Positions 8,233-17,179 of a stretch of 64,000 nucleotides of DNA are shown in pieces. Positions within the stretch are counted from its first letter, which is position 1; every line of letters starts with the position of its first letter. The notes below the pieces were generated by a model. It was given only the letters and a program-made list of their open reading frames with translations, was not told the origin of the DNA and did not search any database. The translations under genes and the position numbers were made by a program. The DNA comes from Leptotrichia wadei (GTDB lineage Bacteria; Fusobacteriota; Fusobacteriia; Fusobacteriales; Leptotrichiaceae): positions 62,001-126,000 of the forward strand of contig NZ_AP019829.2 of assembly GCF_007990545.2 (NCBI RefSeq). Direction: 5' to 3'.

Positions 8233-9709
8233 AGTTTATATTGCAGGAGCAGGCTGTGGAGATGAGGGGCTTATAACTTTAAAATTGAAAAACGTGATAG
8301 AAAAAGCGGACTGCATTGTTTATGATAGGCTTGTAAATGAAAATATCTTACAGTATGCAAAGCCTGATGTGGAAATGATTTATATGGGGAAAGAAAATAC
8401 TGCTGGAGGAAAATTGCAGGCAGAAATAAATAATAAATTAGTGGAAAAAGGTAAAGAAGGACTTGCAGTTCTAAGACTAAAAGGAGGAGATCCTTTTGTA
8501 TTTGGACGAGGAGGAGAGGAAATAGAGGCCTTGGTTGCTGAAAATATAGACTTTGAAGTGATTCCAGGGATAACTTCTTCAATCGCTGTGCCAGCTTATG
8601 CTGGAATTCCTGTTACTCACAGAGGAATAAACACTTCTTTTCATGTGTTTACTGGACATACCCAATTTAATGGAATAGAACTTGATTTCCCAGTTATTGC
8701 AAAATTGGAAGGAACTTTGGTTTTTTTAATGGGATTAAGCAACCTTGAAAAAATAACAGAAAATTTGATAAATAACGGAAAAAATCCGAAAACACCTGTC
8801 GCAATAATAAAAGATGGAACTACGACAAGACAGAAAACTTACACAGGAACATTGGAAACAATAGTAAATACAGTAAAAGAACATAATGTAAAATCGCCTG
8901 CCATTATATTGATTGGAGAAGTGGTGAATTTACGGGAAAAAATGAAATGGTTTGAGAATAAGCCGTTATTTGGGAAAAATATTCTTGTTACAAGAAATAG
9001 GGAAAAACAAGGAAATATATCAAATAAAATAAATGAACTTGGCGGACAGGCTTTGAGCCTTCCATTTATTAATATAGAGTATGTCGATTTTGAAATGCCT
9101 GATTTGAAGGAATATAGTACCCTTCTATTTAACAGCATAAATTCTGTTATTGGATTTATGAGAAAAGTAAAGGATATTCGTGCTTTGGGAAATGTTAAAA
9201 TAGGTGTAGTGGGAGAAAAAACTGCTGAAGAAATTGAAAAATATAAAATAATTCCAGATTTTTATCCAGAAGAATATACGGTAGAAAGACTGGCAAGCGA
9301 AAGTGTGAATTTTACTAAGGAAGGAGAAAAAATACTGTTTATAGTATCTGACATTTCTCCAGTAAATGAAAAAAAATATTCAGATTTATACAATCGAAAT
9401 TATGAAAAACTTGTAGTGTATAAAACTCAGAAAGTTGAAGTGGAAAAGGAAAAAGCTGAAAAATATGTAAAAGAAAGTGACATTTTAATGTTTTTAAGTT
9501 CATCAACCTTTAAAGCCTTTGCTGACAGCATAAACTTGAGTGAAAATGAGGAAATAAAAGAAATTTTGAAAAATAAGGTTATTGCTTCGATTGGGCCTGT
9601 TACTACGAGAACTATTGAAAAATATGGGGTGAAAGTTGGGATAGAAGGGGGAAAATATACTGAAAATGGGCTGTTTCAAGAAATATTGCAATATGTTGCA
9701 TTCAAATAG
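8219..9709 (+). CDS. cobA/hemD: Fused uroporphyrinogen-III C-methyltransferase / uroporphyrinogen-III synthase
   Basis: A bifunctional protein of 496 residues. Residues 1-245 are a tetrapyrrole methylase that converts uroporphyrinogen III to precorrin-2 with SAM (YIAGAGCGDEGLITL, RLKGGDPFVFGRGGEE, VIPGITSSIAVPAYAGIPVTHRG in segments). Residues from about 250 form the HemD cyclase that closes and inverts ring D (NILVTRNREKQGNISNKI, then a SSSTFKAF core and a GPVTTRTIEKYG motif). The fusion channels flux toward cobalamin or sirohaem. It ends the hem operon and is followed by a hairpin terminator. Confidence 0.95.
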   Translation: MRKGKVYIAGAGCGDEGLITLKLKNVIEKADCIVYDRLVNENILQYAKPDVEMIYMGKENTAGGKLQAEINNKLVEKGKEGLAVLRLKGGDPFVFGRGGEEIEALVAENIDFEVIPGITSSIAVPAYAGIPVTHRGINTSFHVFTGHTQFNGIELDFPVIAKLEGTLVFLMGLSNLEKITENLINNGKNPKTPVAIIKDGTTTRQKTYTGTLETIVNTVKEHNVKSPAIILIGEVVNLREKMKWFENKPLFGKNILVTRNREKQGNISNKINELGGQALSLPFINIEYVDFEMPDLKEYSTLLFNSINSVIGFMRKVKDIRALGNVKIGVVGEKTAEEIEKYKIIPDFYPEEYTVERLASESVNFTKEGEKILFIVSDISPVNEKKYSDLYNRNYEKLVVYKTQKVEVEKEKAEKYVKESDILMFLSSSTFKAFADSINLSENEEIKEILKNKVIASIGPVTTRTIEKYGVKVGIEGGKYTENGLFQEILQYVAFK

Positions 9710-9792
9710 AGAATCAGATTTTAGGGTATGGAGGTAAAGTTCTTTGTTGTCAAATGAAGGATCTAAAATTTTATATAAACAAAGAAATAAAA

Positions 9793-9845
9793 AAACTGCT
9801 CTTTTTATCTGATTTATATTCAAGATTTTTAGAGCAGTTTATATT
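9793..9845. terminator. Bidirectional terminator between cobA/hemD and htrA
   Basis: AAACTGCTCT pairs with AGAGCAGTTT across a 28-nt loop. T-rich runs follow on the plus strand and A-rich runs precede the first arm, so it can stop both converging transcripts. Confidence 0.8.
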
Positions 9846-9846
9846 T

Positions 9847-11073
9847 TTATCTACCAAATTGTTCTTGTTCTAGTTGTTGTTGTTTTTGTTGTAAAATACG
9901 TTGTTGTTCAATAGTATTTGGAGTTTTTGCAAGAGTTACTGATACTTCTGTTGTTTTTCCATTTCTAGATATAGTTAATTTTACAGATTGTCCGACTTTT
10001 TTAGCGGCTATTTCTCCGACAAAGGCACCTGCAGAATTTACTTCTTTTCCATCAACTGCTGTAATAACGTCATTTTTTGTGATTCCTGCAGCTGCGGCTG
10101 GACCATTTGGAACGGCACCTGCTACAAATACTCCATTTGAAGATTTTAAATTAAGAGCTTTTACTTTGTCTGCGTCTAAGTTGCCTAAATATACACCAAT
10201 GTATGGTTTTTCAAATTTACCAGTTGCAATAATTGAATCTTTTACAGTTGTTACTAAATTTGCTGGAATTGCAAAGCCAATTCCTACACTTCCTCCGCTT
10301 TGTGAATAAATTGCAGTATTTACTCCAATAACTTTTCCTGTAATGTCAATTAACGGACCTCCACTATTTCCTTGGTTAATTGCAGCATCAGTTTGAATAA
10401 AGTTTTCAATTTCTTCAATTCCAAGTGAACTACGTCCAGCTGCACTTACGATTCCAACAGTCATTGAATCGTTTAATCCCAATGGATTTCCAAAGGCGAT
10501 TGACCATTGTCCAATTTGAACTTGATCTGAATTTGCAAATTCTAAAGGTTTAAATGTTTCATTTGAATCTATTTTTAACACTGCGATATCAACTTCAGGT
10601 GAAGTTCCTACAAGTTTTGTACGATATTCACGTCCATTTGAGAATTTTACATAAATTTCATCTGCACCATCAATAACGTGATTATTTGTAACAACATAAC
10701 CATCCTTTGAAACTACAAATCCTGAACCAAGTGAACCGGATTCACGTTTTTCTTGTCCTCCCGAACGACCGTATAATAATTCTTCTAGTGGATTATAGGT
10801 ATTAACTGTTACAGTTTTTTTAGTTCTGATATTTACAATTGAATCTTGTACACTATTATGTACACTTACAAAGGCATCTTGTGTTTGTACTGCATTTTTA
10901 GTATATTTTTTCAGTTCTTCTGGAGAAACTGTTTTTTGCTGCTCAGTATTTGCTGTATTATTTGTATTTCCTGAATTATTTCCAGTTTTATTGGAACAGC
11001 TCAAAACTAAAAATAATATTGAAAGTAAAGTAAATTTTTTATTTTCTTTTTTTATAAAATTCATTTTTTTCAT
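9847..11073 (-). CDS. degP: HtrA/DegP-type serine protease, predicted lipoprotein
   Basis: A periplasmic quality-control protease. A lipoprotein-like signal ends LFLVLSC at about residue 26, then an Asn/Thr-rich linker. The trypsin-like domain holds the triad: His in VVTNNHVID, Asp in EVDIAVLKID and Ser in INQGNSGGPLID. One PDZ domain follows (YIGVYLGNLDADKVK to VDGKEVNSAG). The C-terminus is Gln-rich. At 408 residues with a single PDZ it resembles DegS/HtrA-like forms. The start is the first of two nearby Met codons, behind GAGG. It is monocistronic, divergent from ffh. Lipidation is inferred from the lipobox only. Confidence 0.93.
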   Translation of the reverse strand: MKKMNFIKKENKKFTLLSILFLVLSCSNKTGNNSGNTNNTANTEQQKTVSPEELKKYTKNAVQTQDAFVSVHNSVQDSIVNIRTKKTVTVNTYNPLEELLYGRSGGQEKRESGSLGSGFVVSKDGYVVTNNHVIDGADEIYVKFSNGREYRTKLVGTSPEVDIAVLKIDSNETFKPLEFANSDQVQIGQWSIAFGNPLGLNDSMTVGIVSAAGRSSLGIEEIENFIQTDAAINQGNSGGPLIDITGKVIGVNTAIYSQSGGSVGIGFAIPANLVTTVKDSIIATGKFEKPYIGVYLGNLDADKVKALNLKSSNGVFVAGAVPNGPAAAAGITKNDVITAVDGKEVNSAGAFVGEIAAKKVGQSVKLTISRNGKTTEVSVTLAKTPNTIEQQRILQQKQQQLEQEQFGR

Positions 11074-11386
11074 ATTTAATTACCTCATTTCTATTGTATC
11101 AAAATAACTTTAGTTTTTTTTCTAAAGAATTGGATATATTTTAGTGAATGAAAGTTTTTTATTCTTGTGATTTTCATTTGAATTTCATTTATTAGTAATA
11201 TTTTTGTAAATTTATAAATGTTTTGGCAGATACATTAAAATTTTTACTGATTAAATATTACTTTACAAACTATATTCCCCTGTCTTGTTTTTTCTCTTAT
11301 AATATGTTATCCTATATTCAGTAAAATTAAAAAAATATGTGAATAAATAGCTATAAAGATATAAAAAATAAGGAGACAAATTAATA
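11074..11386. other. Divergent intergenic region between htrA and ffh
   Basis: Very AT-rich and without a reading frame. It holds the ribosome sites of both genes, and TATAAT-like sequences at about 11299 (toward ffh) that would serve as promoters. I see no riboswitch, repeat or RNA gene in it. Confidence 0.4.
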
Positions 11387-12724
11387 ATGTTTAATAATTT
11401 AGGAGATAGATTTAAAGATATATTTAAAAAAGTCAGTGGACAGGGGAAGTTGACAGAAAATAATATGAAGGATGCTTTGAGGGAGGTACGTTTAGCATTA
11501 CTTGAAGCAGATGTAAATTATGGGGTAGCTAAGAATTTTGTAGCAAAAATTCGAGAAAAGGCTCTTGGAGAGCAGGTTATTAGTGGAGTTAATCCAACAC
11601 AGCAATTTATTAAAATTGTAAATGATGAATTGGTAGAAGTGCTGGGAGGTTCAAATGTTTCAATTGCTAAAGCTGAGAAAAATCCTACGATTGTGATGCT
11701 TTCTGGGCTTCAAGGGGCTGGGAAAACTACATTTTCTGGAAAATTGGCAAAACATCTAAAATCAAAAGGGGAAAAGCCGTTTCTGATTGGAGCAGATGTT
11801 TATAGACCTGCTGCGAAAAAGCAATTAAAGGTACTGGGAGAGCAAGTAAAAGTTCCAGTATTTACAATTGATGAGAGTACAGATGCTTTGGAAATCGTAA
11901 AGCAGGGAATTGAGGCTTCAAAAGCGGAACATGCTACTTATGTGATTATTGATACGGCAGGAAGACTGCATATTGATGAGCAGCTTATGCATGAATTGCA
12001 GGACATAAAGGACAGTTTTAACCCAAATGAGATTTTGCTTGTCGTTGATGGAATGACTGGGCAGGATGCAGTTAACGTGGCAAAAGAATTTAATGAACAG
12101 CTTGATATTACTGGAGTCGTACTTACAAAACTGGATGGAGATACCCGTGGAGGGGCTGCTCTTTCAGTAAAGGAAGTTGCAGGAAAGCCAATTAAATTTA
12201 TAAGTGAAGGGGAAAAACTGGATGACATTGCACCATTTCACCCAGACAGGCTTGCTTCACGTATTCTTGGAATGGGAGATGTCGTTTCGCTTGTAGAAAA
12301 GGCACAGGAAGCCATTGATGAAAAAGAAGCCAAGAAAATGGAAGAGAAATTTAGAAAGAACCAGTTTGACTTTGAAGATTTTTTAAAGCAGTTTAAAATG
12401 ATAAGAAAAATGGGATCAATTGCTGGAATTATGAAAATGATACCAGGAGTTGATTCAAGCATGATTGACATGGGAATGGCTGAAAAGGAAATGAAAAAAG
12501 TTGAAGCAATTATTTTTTCAATGACAGTTCAGGAAAGACGTGATCCGAAACTTCTAAAAAATGGAAGCCGTAAAATGAGAATTGCCAAAGGAAGCGGAGT
12601 TCAGGTAAATGACGTAAATAAATTGATAAAGCAGTTTGAACAAATGAAACAAATGATGAAAATGTTCAATAGTGGCGGTATTCCAGGACTTGGCGGAGGA
12701 TTTATGAAGGGAAGAAGAAAATAA
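11387..12724 (+). CDS. ffh: Signal recognition particle protein Ffh (SRP54)
   Basis: The GTPase of the signal recognition particle, which binds 4.5S RNA and N-terminal signal sequences and docks with FtsY. An N-terminal helical bundle is followed by the G domain: GLQGAGKTTFSGKL (P-loop), DTAGRLHID (switch) and TKLDGDTRGG (guanine specificity). The M domain from about residue 300 is methionine-rich (MIRKMGSIAGIMKMIPG, EQMKQMMKMF). Its 445 residues and Gly-rich FMKGRRK end are normal. AAGGAG lies 11 nt before the ATG. No 4.5S RNA gene was noticed beside it. Confidence 0.98.
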   Translation: MFNNLGDRFKDIFKKVSGQGKLTENNMKDALREVRLALLEADVNYGVAKNFVAKIREKALGEQVISGVNPTQQFIKIVNDELVEVLGGSNVSIAKAEKNPTIVMLSGLQGAGKTTFSGKLAKHLKSKGEKPFLIGADVYRPAAKKQLKVLGEQVKVPVFTIDESTDALEIVKQGIEASKAEHATYVIIDTAGRLHIDEQLMHELQDIKDSFNPNEILLVVDGMTGQDAVNVAKEFNEQLDITGVVLTKLDGDTRGGAALSVKEVAGKPIKFISEGEKLDDIAPFHPDRLASRILGMGDVVSLVEKAQEAIDEKEAKKMEEKFRKNQFDFEDFLKQFKMIRKMGSIAGIMKMIPGVDSSMIDMGMAEKEMKKVEAIIFSMTVQERRDPKLLKNGSRKMRIAKGSGVQVNDVNKLIKQFEQMKQMMKMFNSGGIPGLGGGFMKGRRK

Positions 12725-12801
12725 AATTGTAATTGAGATTATTTGTAAACTATATGAGTTTAAAATTTAATAAATATTATAGAAAAAGAAAGGTGGAATT
12801 A

Positions 12802-13296
12802 ATGATGAAAAGATTAATTTTAGTATTATTTATTATTTTTGGAACACTGTCGTTTTCAGCTTTTGACAAAGTTGTAATTGGAGTTATTAATGACAATTAT
12901 GAAAATCCAATAATATCAGGAACAATAAATAGAGGAGGACTTGCAAATCTTCTTTTTGGAATGAAAAAGGACGGAGATTTTGCAAGACAAATGTATCAAA
13001 ATCTTTCAGATGCAGATAAAATTGAATTTATTATAGAAAAGCACGATGAATCAGCACTTATTAGTCTTTTGAAAATATTTGAAAAAAGAAAGTATAAAGG
13101 TCAGATGGAAATAACAGAAGTAGCATCTTCAGAAAACAAAAACATACGTCAAATTGCTGAAAAAAACAAATGGACTTATAATGTCTATCCCTTCGCACGT
13201 GAAATATCTGGGACTGTAAAAATTTCAGGAAATGATATGAATAAAGGGGAATTTGTAGAAGGTCTGTTTCAAGATGCAAAATCAAAATTAAAATAA
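12802..13296 (+). CDS. Hypothetical exported protein
   Basis: A 164-residue protein with a Sec signal peptide (MMKRLILVLFIIFGTLSFSA) and a mature domain of about 140 residues rich in Lys, Glu and Asn. It has the segments VVIGVINDNYENPIISGTI and FEKRKYKGQMEITEV but no motif I recognise. I chose ATG ATG behind AAAGGTGG, 23 codons inside the longest frame, because the signal peptide then begins at residue 1. It follows ffh closely but is unlikely to share a function with it. Confidence 0.75.
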   Translation: MMKRLILVLFIIFGTLSFSAFDKVVIGVINDNYENPIISGTINRGGLANLLFGMKKDGDFARQMYQNLSDADKIEFIIEKHDESALISLLKIFEKRKYKGQMEITEVASSENKNIRQIAEKNKWTYNVYPFAREISGTVKISGNDMNKGEFVEGLFQDAKSKLK

Positions 13297-13320
13297 TTTT
13301 ATGAAAATTTAACAATATTT

Positions 13321-13508
13321 AGCAAGAAGTCTCCTTCTTCTATAAGTGGGAGATGAATTGCAGAATATAGCTTGAAATAACAGCTCTTATATAGTATAAT
13401 ATTCATAGTCAGGGCAGGGACTGCCCGAAGAGCTTGGTAAATATATTTGGCTAGCAAAAGCAGATACTTCCCAAGAAGCTTCCTCTTCTACAAGTGGGAG
13501 TAGTTCAC
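13321..13508 (+). mobile_element. Mini IS200/IS605-type element with both ends and no protein gene
   Basis: The left end (AGCAAGAAGTCTCC with hairpin, then GTGGGAGATGAATTGC) resembles the left end of the mutL IStron in this window (GTCGTGAGATGAATTAC). The right end is CTTCCTCTTCTACAAGTGGGAGTAGTTCAC in two halves, with a terminal GTAGTTCAC shared with the relic near 18.6 kb. Only 188 bp separate the ends, so neither tnpA nor tnpB is present. It is probably moved in trans by a TnpA elsewhere. No target duplication is expected for this family. Confidence 0.7.
13372..13400 (+). promoter_or_regulatory. Internal promoter of the mini IS element
   Basis: TTGAAA and TATAAT are separated by exactly 17 bp inside the element, pointing toward its right end. 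This is one of the best promoter matches in the window, yet no coding sequence follows within the element. Confidence 0.75.
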
Positions 13509-13541
13509 ATTAAAGGAATGAAAATTTCAATGCCTTTTTTT
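13407..13541 (+). ncRNA. Predicted omega-RNA-like transcript of the mini element, with terminator in the flank
   Basis: The promoter would start RNA near 13407. The RNA would contain a GGGCA/TGCCC hairpin (13412-13426), the segment AAAAGCAGATACTTCCC and the right-end hairpin, as in TnpB guide RNAs (omega RNA) whose guide is the sequence beyond the right end. Just outside, AAAGGAATGAAA and TTTCAATGCCTTT form an imperfect hairpin ending in a T run at 13512-13541, which can terminate it. That gives a short guide of about 30 nt from host sequence. The assignment rests on architecture, without a family match. Confidence 0.45.
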
Positions 13542-13576
13542 ATAAAAATATTAATTTGAAAGGAAAGAAAAAATAA

Positions 13577-14320
13577 ATGAAAAAAGCTATTTTAGTAACT
13601 AGCTTTGGGACATCACATAAAGATACACGAAAAAAATGTCTTGATTCAATCCAAAGGGAAGTAGAGGAAAAATATGGAAGTGAAAACGTGGAAAGAGCTT
13701 ATACTTCAGGAATTATAAGACGAATAATAGAAAAAAAAGAGGGAGTTCATATATTTGATCAGGAGGAAGGACTAAAAGTCTTAAAAGATAAAGGATTTGA
13801 AGAAATAATAACAATGTCTTTGCATATTTTAGATGGAATTGAATATTCAAAACTTGATGACAAATTTGGAAAAATATCAAAACCGCTTTTGGCAGATGAT
13901 GAAGATTTTAAGAAAATTGTAGAAAATAAAGAGTTTAATGATCTTGAAGGTGATGATGCCATAGTGTTTATGGGGCATGGAACTGAAATTGAGGCAGACT
14001 ATGCTTATCAAAAATTGCAAGAAGAATATTTGAAGGCTGGGAAGAGTAATATTTTTATAGCTACTGTTGAAGGAGAAGTGACTATTAAAGATATTATTGA
14101 AAAAATGAAGGGAAAAGGCTTTAAAAAAATACTATTAAAACCATTTATGATAGTAGCTGGAGATCATGCTAAAAATGATATGTCTTCTGATAATGAAGAT
14201 TCGTGGAAAACGATGCTAAAAAATGAAGGCTATGAAGTAACATCGGTTTTAAAAGGGATGGGAGAGTACAAGTTTATTCGTGAAATGTTTATGGATAAAT
14301 TGAAGGAAGTTTATATTTGA
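13577..14320 (+). CDS. cbiK: Anaerobic cobaltochelatase (sirohydrochlorin cobaltochelatase)
   Basis: Inserts Co2+ into sirohydrochlorin, the metal-first step of the anaerobic cobalamin route. The two metal-binding histidines are visible: VFMGHGTEIEADYAY in the middle and FMIVAGDHAKNDMSS near the C-terminus, both typical of CbiK. The N-terminus VTSFGTSHKDTRKKCLD is also diagnostic. Its 247 residues are of family length with no signal peptide, so it is the cytoplasmic form. It is followed directly by the riboswitch-controlled cobalt transporter operon, which supplies its metal. Confidence 0.96.
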   Translation: MKKAILVTSFGTSHKDTRKKCLDSIQREVEEKYGSENVERAYTSGIIRRIIEKKEGVHIFDQEEGLKVLKDKGFEEIITMSLHILDGIEYSKLDDKFGKISKPLLADDEDFKKIVENKEFNDLEGDDAIVFMGHGTEIEADYAYQKLQEEYLKAGKSNIFIATVEGEVTIKDIIEKMKGKGFKKILLKPFMIVAGDHAKNDMSSDNEDSWKTMLKNEGYEVTSVLKGMGEYKFIREMFMDKLKEVYI

Positions 14321-14321
14321 C

Positions 14322-14348
14322 TTGACAAATATAGGAAAATAATATAAC
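14322..14348 (+). promoter_or_regulatory. Promoter of the cbiMNQO operon
   Basis: TTGACA and TATAAC are separated by 15 bp, directly upstream of the cobalamin riboswitch and overlapping the end of cbiK. The spacing is shorter than ideal. Confidence 0.55.
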
Positions 14349-14354
14349 ATTTAT

Positions 14355-14525
14355 AGTGAATAATAGGCGTTTTACAAACTTAATAAGGAAATCGGTTAAA
14401 ATCCGATACAGCCCCCACTACTGTGAAACTGACGAAAGTAAAAAAATCCACTGAAATGTTTTAAATATTTTGGGAAGGGTACGAGTAGGATGAAGTTAGT
14501 CAGGAGACTTACCTAATATTTCTAT
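14355..14525 (+). promoter_or_regulatory. Cobalamin riboswitch
   Basis: The leader has the B12-riboswitch landmarks in order: TAGGCG..TTTACAA, AATAAGGAAATCGGTTAAAATCCGATACAGCCCCCACTACTGTGA in consecutive parts, and the B12 box AGTCAGGAGACTTACCT (14498-14514). Binding of adenosylcobalamin is expected to switch the downstream terminator on and shut off cobalt uptake. It is the only such riboswitch I find in the window. Confidence 0.93.
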
Positions 14526-14627
14526 ATAAAATTTTCTGGGAAGGGAAGATTTGATATACATCAATAAAATAAATCAATAGTGATTTATTCCATAAAATTA
14601 TTATGGAAATTTTGACGTGTATTAAAT

Positions 14628-14652
14628 TCGGCTTTGAGCTGATTTTTTTTTT
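14628..14652 (+). terminator. Riboswitch-controlled terminator before cbiM
   Basis: TCGGCT and AGCTGA form a 6-bp stem with a TTG loop, followed by ten Ts. It lies about 100 nt past the B12 box and 40 nt before the cbiM ATG, the position of a riboswitch expression platform. Confidence 0.8.
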
Positions 14653-14691
14653 AGATTGTCTAATGTCAAATAAGTTGTAGAAGGAGAAAGT

Positions 14692-15399
14692 ATGAAAAAG
14701 AGGACATTATTGTTTTTAGTTTTAACTAGTATGCTATTAATAGGTGTAAACGGTTATTCAATGCACATTATGGAAGGATTCTTACCAATAAATTGGGTTA
14801 TCGTGTGGTTTGTTGTGTGTATTCCGTTTTGGATTTTGGGGATAAAAAAACTTCAAGCTGTTTCTAAAGGGAGTGTAAAGGATAAAATGACACTTGCATT
14901 GGCAGGAGCATTTATTTTTGTATTGTCGGCATTGAAAATTCCGTCAGTTACTGGGAGTTCGTCGCATCCGACAGGAGTAGGACTTTCGGCTATTTTATAT
15001 GGACCATTTGTAACTTCAATTTTAGGGACAATTGTATTGATATTTCAAGCTGGATTGTTGGCTCATGGAGGGTTTACGACTCTTGGAGCGAATACGGCTT
15101 CAATGGCAATTGCTGGACCAATTGTTTCGTACTTGATTTATAAGGGACTTGCTAAGAAGAATAGAGCAGTTGCAATATTTTTGGCAGCGGCAATAGGGGA
15201 TCTTGCAACTTATGTTGTTACATCTTTTCAGTTGGCACTTGCATATCCGTCGCCTGAAGGTGGGGTACTTGCTTCATTTATTAAATTTGGAATGGTGTTT
15301 GCAGTAACTCAAATTCCACTTGCTATAATTGAGGGATTGCTTACAAATGTTGTGATGAATATACTTGACAAATATGAAGTGAAAGGGGTTGAAGTATAA
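14692..15399 (+). CDS. cbiM: Cobalt ECF transporter substrate-binding membrane protein CbiM
   Basis: The cobalt-capturing integral membrane component of an energy-coupling-factor transporter. After an N-terminal signal-like segment the mature N-terminus [12 protein letters not shown] appears, whose His coordinates Co2+. Six or seven transmembrane helices follow (residues about 20-225). [12 protein letters not shown] is a further conserved segment. It begins an overlapping operon: the stop TAA shares one base with the cbiN ATG. AGAAGGAG precedes the start. Expression is set by the upstream riboswitch. Confidence 0.97.
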   Translation: MKKRTLLFLVLTSMLLIGVNGYSMHIMEGFLPINWVIVWFVVCIPFWILGIKKLQAVSKGSVKDKMTLALAGAFIFVLSALKIPSVTGSSSHPTGVGLSAILYGPFVTSILGTIVLIFQAGLLAHGGFTTLGANTASMAIAGPIVSYLIYKGLAKKNRAVAIFLAAAIGDLATYVVTSFQLALAYPSPEGGVLASFIKFGMVFAVTQIPLAIIEGLLTNVVMNILDKYEVKGVEV

Positions 15400-15701
15400 T
15401 GGAGAAGAATAAAAATAAAAGTGTTTTTAAAAAGAATATTATTTTATTGGTTTTGATACTTTTAATAGGTGTTGTACCATTACTTCTTGTAAAATCTGAA
15501 TTTGGTGGTTCAGATGATAAAGGAGAAGAAGTAATTAAAACGATAAAACCTAATTATGAGCCTTGGGCTAAAAATTTAATAGAATTGCCTGGAGATGAAA
15601 CAGAAAGTTTACTTTTTGCGTTGCAGGCAGCAATAGGTGCAGGAGTTGTAGGATATGTTTTAGGATATTTCAAAGGTGAAAGAAAAAATGCTAATAGATA
15701 A
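15399..15701 (+). CDS. cbiN: Cobalt transporter auxiliary protein CbiN
   Basis: A 100-residue membrane protein with two transmembrane helices (about residues 12-29 and 72-89) and an extracytoplasmic loop. It assists Co2+ loading of CbiM. The family signature FGGSDDKGEEVI and YEPWAKNLIELPGDETESLLFALQ (in two parts) is clear. Start overlaps the cbiM stop by one base, and its end overlaps cbiQ by 14 nt. Confidence 0.95.
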   Translation: MEKNKNKSVFKKNIILLVLILLIGVVPLLLVKSEFGGSDDKGEEVIKTIKPNYEPWAKNLIELPGDETESLLFALQAAIGAGVVGYVLGYFKGERKNANR

Positions 15702-16371
15702 AATATCATATACGAATCCCATAAAAAATATTAATCCTGGAATAAAATTTACGCTGTCAATGATGACATTAGTTTTTTTGCTTTACACAGGAAGTAAAGT
15801 AGTATTTATTTTTAATCTTATACTATTTAATTTACTTCTTTTATTTGTAGTAAAAGTGAAAGCGAAAGATTTACTAAAGCTGAATTTTATTCCAGCTTTA
15901 TTTATTTTAACAACTGTAATTTCATTATGGCTGATAAAGGCGGATATTTGGATATTTTTGTTACGTTCATTTTCGTCAATATCAGTAATTTATTTTCTTA
16001 TTTGCTCAACACCAGTTGTAGATTTAGATTATATATTTGAAAAAATGAGATTTCCAAAAATATTTAGAGAAATGTTTTTGTTGATTTACAGATACATATT
16101 CTTGCTATTTGATAATAAAGAAAAGCTCAAAAATGCACAGGAAGTGAGGCTTGGATACAGTAGTTTTAGAAATGGGATGAAATCATTTCCAATGTTAGTG
16201 GTAGCTATATTAAAAAAAACATATTACTATAATCTTAATTCTATAAAGGCTGTAGAATCAAGACTGGGAAAGGAATTTATCTTTTCTCATAGAAAATACA
16301 AAAAAATTGGATTTGAAACAATTTTTGTAATAATAATAGTTGTAATAAATTTATATTTGGTGGTAAAATAA
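15688..16371 (+). CDS. cbiQ: Cobalt ECF transporter T component CbiQ
   Basis: The transmembrane coupling protein that links CbiM to the CbiO ATPase. MLIDKISYTNPIKNINPG is the usual CbiQ N-terminus, so I start at this ATG rather than an in-frame GTG four codons upstream that coincides with the ribosome site. It has several membrane helices, then a cytoplasmic coupling region with AQEVRLGYSS and AVESRLGKEF, matching the two Ala-Arg-Gly signature motifs of T components. Its 227 residues are of normal length. Confidence 0.94.
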   Translation: MLIDKISYTNPIKNINPGIKFTLSMMTLVFLLYTGSKVVFIFNLILFNLLLLFVVKVKAKDLLKLNFIPALFILTTVISLWLIKADIWIFLLRSFSSISVIYFLICSTPVVDLDYIFEKMRFPKIFREMFLLIYRYIFLLFDNKEKLKNAQEVRLGYSSFRNGMKSFPMLVVAILKKTYYYNLNSIKAVESRLGKEFIFSHRKYKKIGFETIFVIIIVVINLYLVVK

Positions 16372-16372
16372 A

Positions 16373-17179
16373 ATGCTTAAACTTGAAAATATAACTTTTT
16401 CGTATGATAATGAAACAGAAGCGTTAAAAAATGTGACTTTGAATATTGAAAAAGGAAAGAAAACATTATTTCTTGGGGAAAATGGCTCAGGAAAATCAAC
16501 TTTATTTTTAATAATGAATGGACTTTTGAAGGCACAAAAAGGAGGCATTTATTTTGAGGGAGAGAAGGTTAAATATAAAAAAAAGAACTTAGAGGAATTG
16601 AGAAGAAAAGTTGGAATAATTTTTCAAGATCCTGAAATACAGATTTTTGCTCCATTAGTTTTTCAGGAAGTGGCTTATGGGCCTGAAAATCTTGGATATT
16701 CTGAGGAAAAAGTAGAAGAAAATGTTAATAGAGCAATGAAGGAAATCAATATTGAGGATTTGAAGGATAGACCTTGTCATCATTTGAGTTATGGTCAGAA
16801 AAAAAGGGTTTCAATAGCAGCGATTACGGCAATGGAGCCAGAATTGCTAATTTTAGATGAGCCTACAGCATGGTTGGATTCGAAAAATACAAAAAGAGTT
16901 TCTGAAATTTTAGATAATTTTTCTGAAGCTGGGAAAACACTTGTAGTTTCGACACACGATACAGATTTTGCATATGAATTTGCTGACTATATTTATGTTC
17001 TTGATAAAGGGAAAATTGTAAGACAAGGTAGTAGAGATGAGGTTTTTGAGGATTTTGAATTTTTGAAAAAATTAAATTTGAATGTGCCAAACATTTTGAA
17101 AATTAAAAGTTATCTCAAGTATAAAAATCTTGATGAAAATGATTATTATAAATTTTTAGAGGAAAAAAATTTGTTATGA
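16373..17179 (+). CDS. cbiO: Cobalt ECF transporter ATPase CbiO
   Basis: The ABC-type ATPase of the cobalt transporter, 268 residues. Walker A is GENGSGKST, the Q-loop FQDPEIQIFAP, the signature LSYGQKKRVSIA, Walker B LLILDEPTAWLD and the switch histidine STHDTDF. The Q-loop PE-QIFAP form is typical of ECF ATPases. One ATPase gene in the operon implies a homodimer. It starts one base after the cbiQ stop and its own stop overlaps the cbiA ATG by 4 nt. Confidence 0.97.
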   Translation: MLKLENITFSYDNETEALKNVTLNIEKGKKTLFLGENGSGKSTLFLIMNGLLKAQKGGIYFEGEKVKYKKKNLEELRRKVGIIFQDPEIQIFAPLVFQEVAYGPENLGYSEEKVEENVNRAMKEINIEDLKDRPCHHLSYGQKKRVSIAAITAMEPELLILDEPTAWLDSKNTKRVSEILDNFSEAGKTLVVSTHDTDFAYEFADYIYVLDKGKIVRQGSRDEVFEDFEFLKKLNLNVPNILKIKSYLKYKNLDENDYYKFLEEKNLL

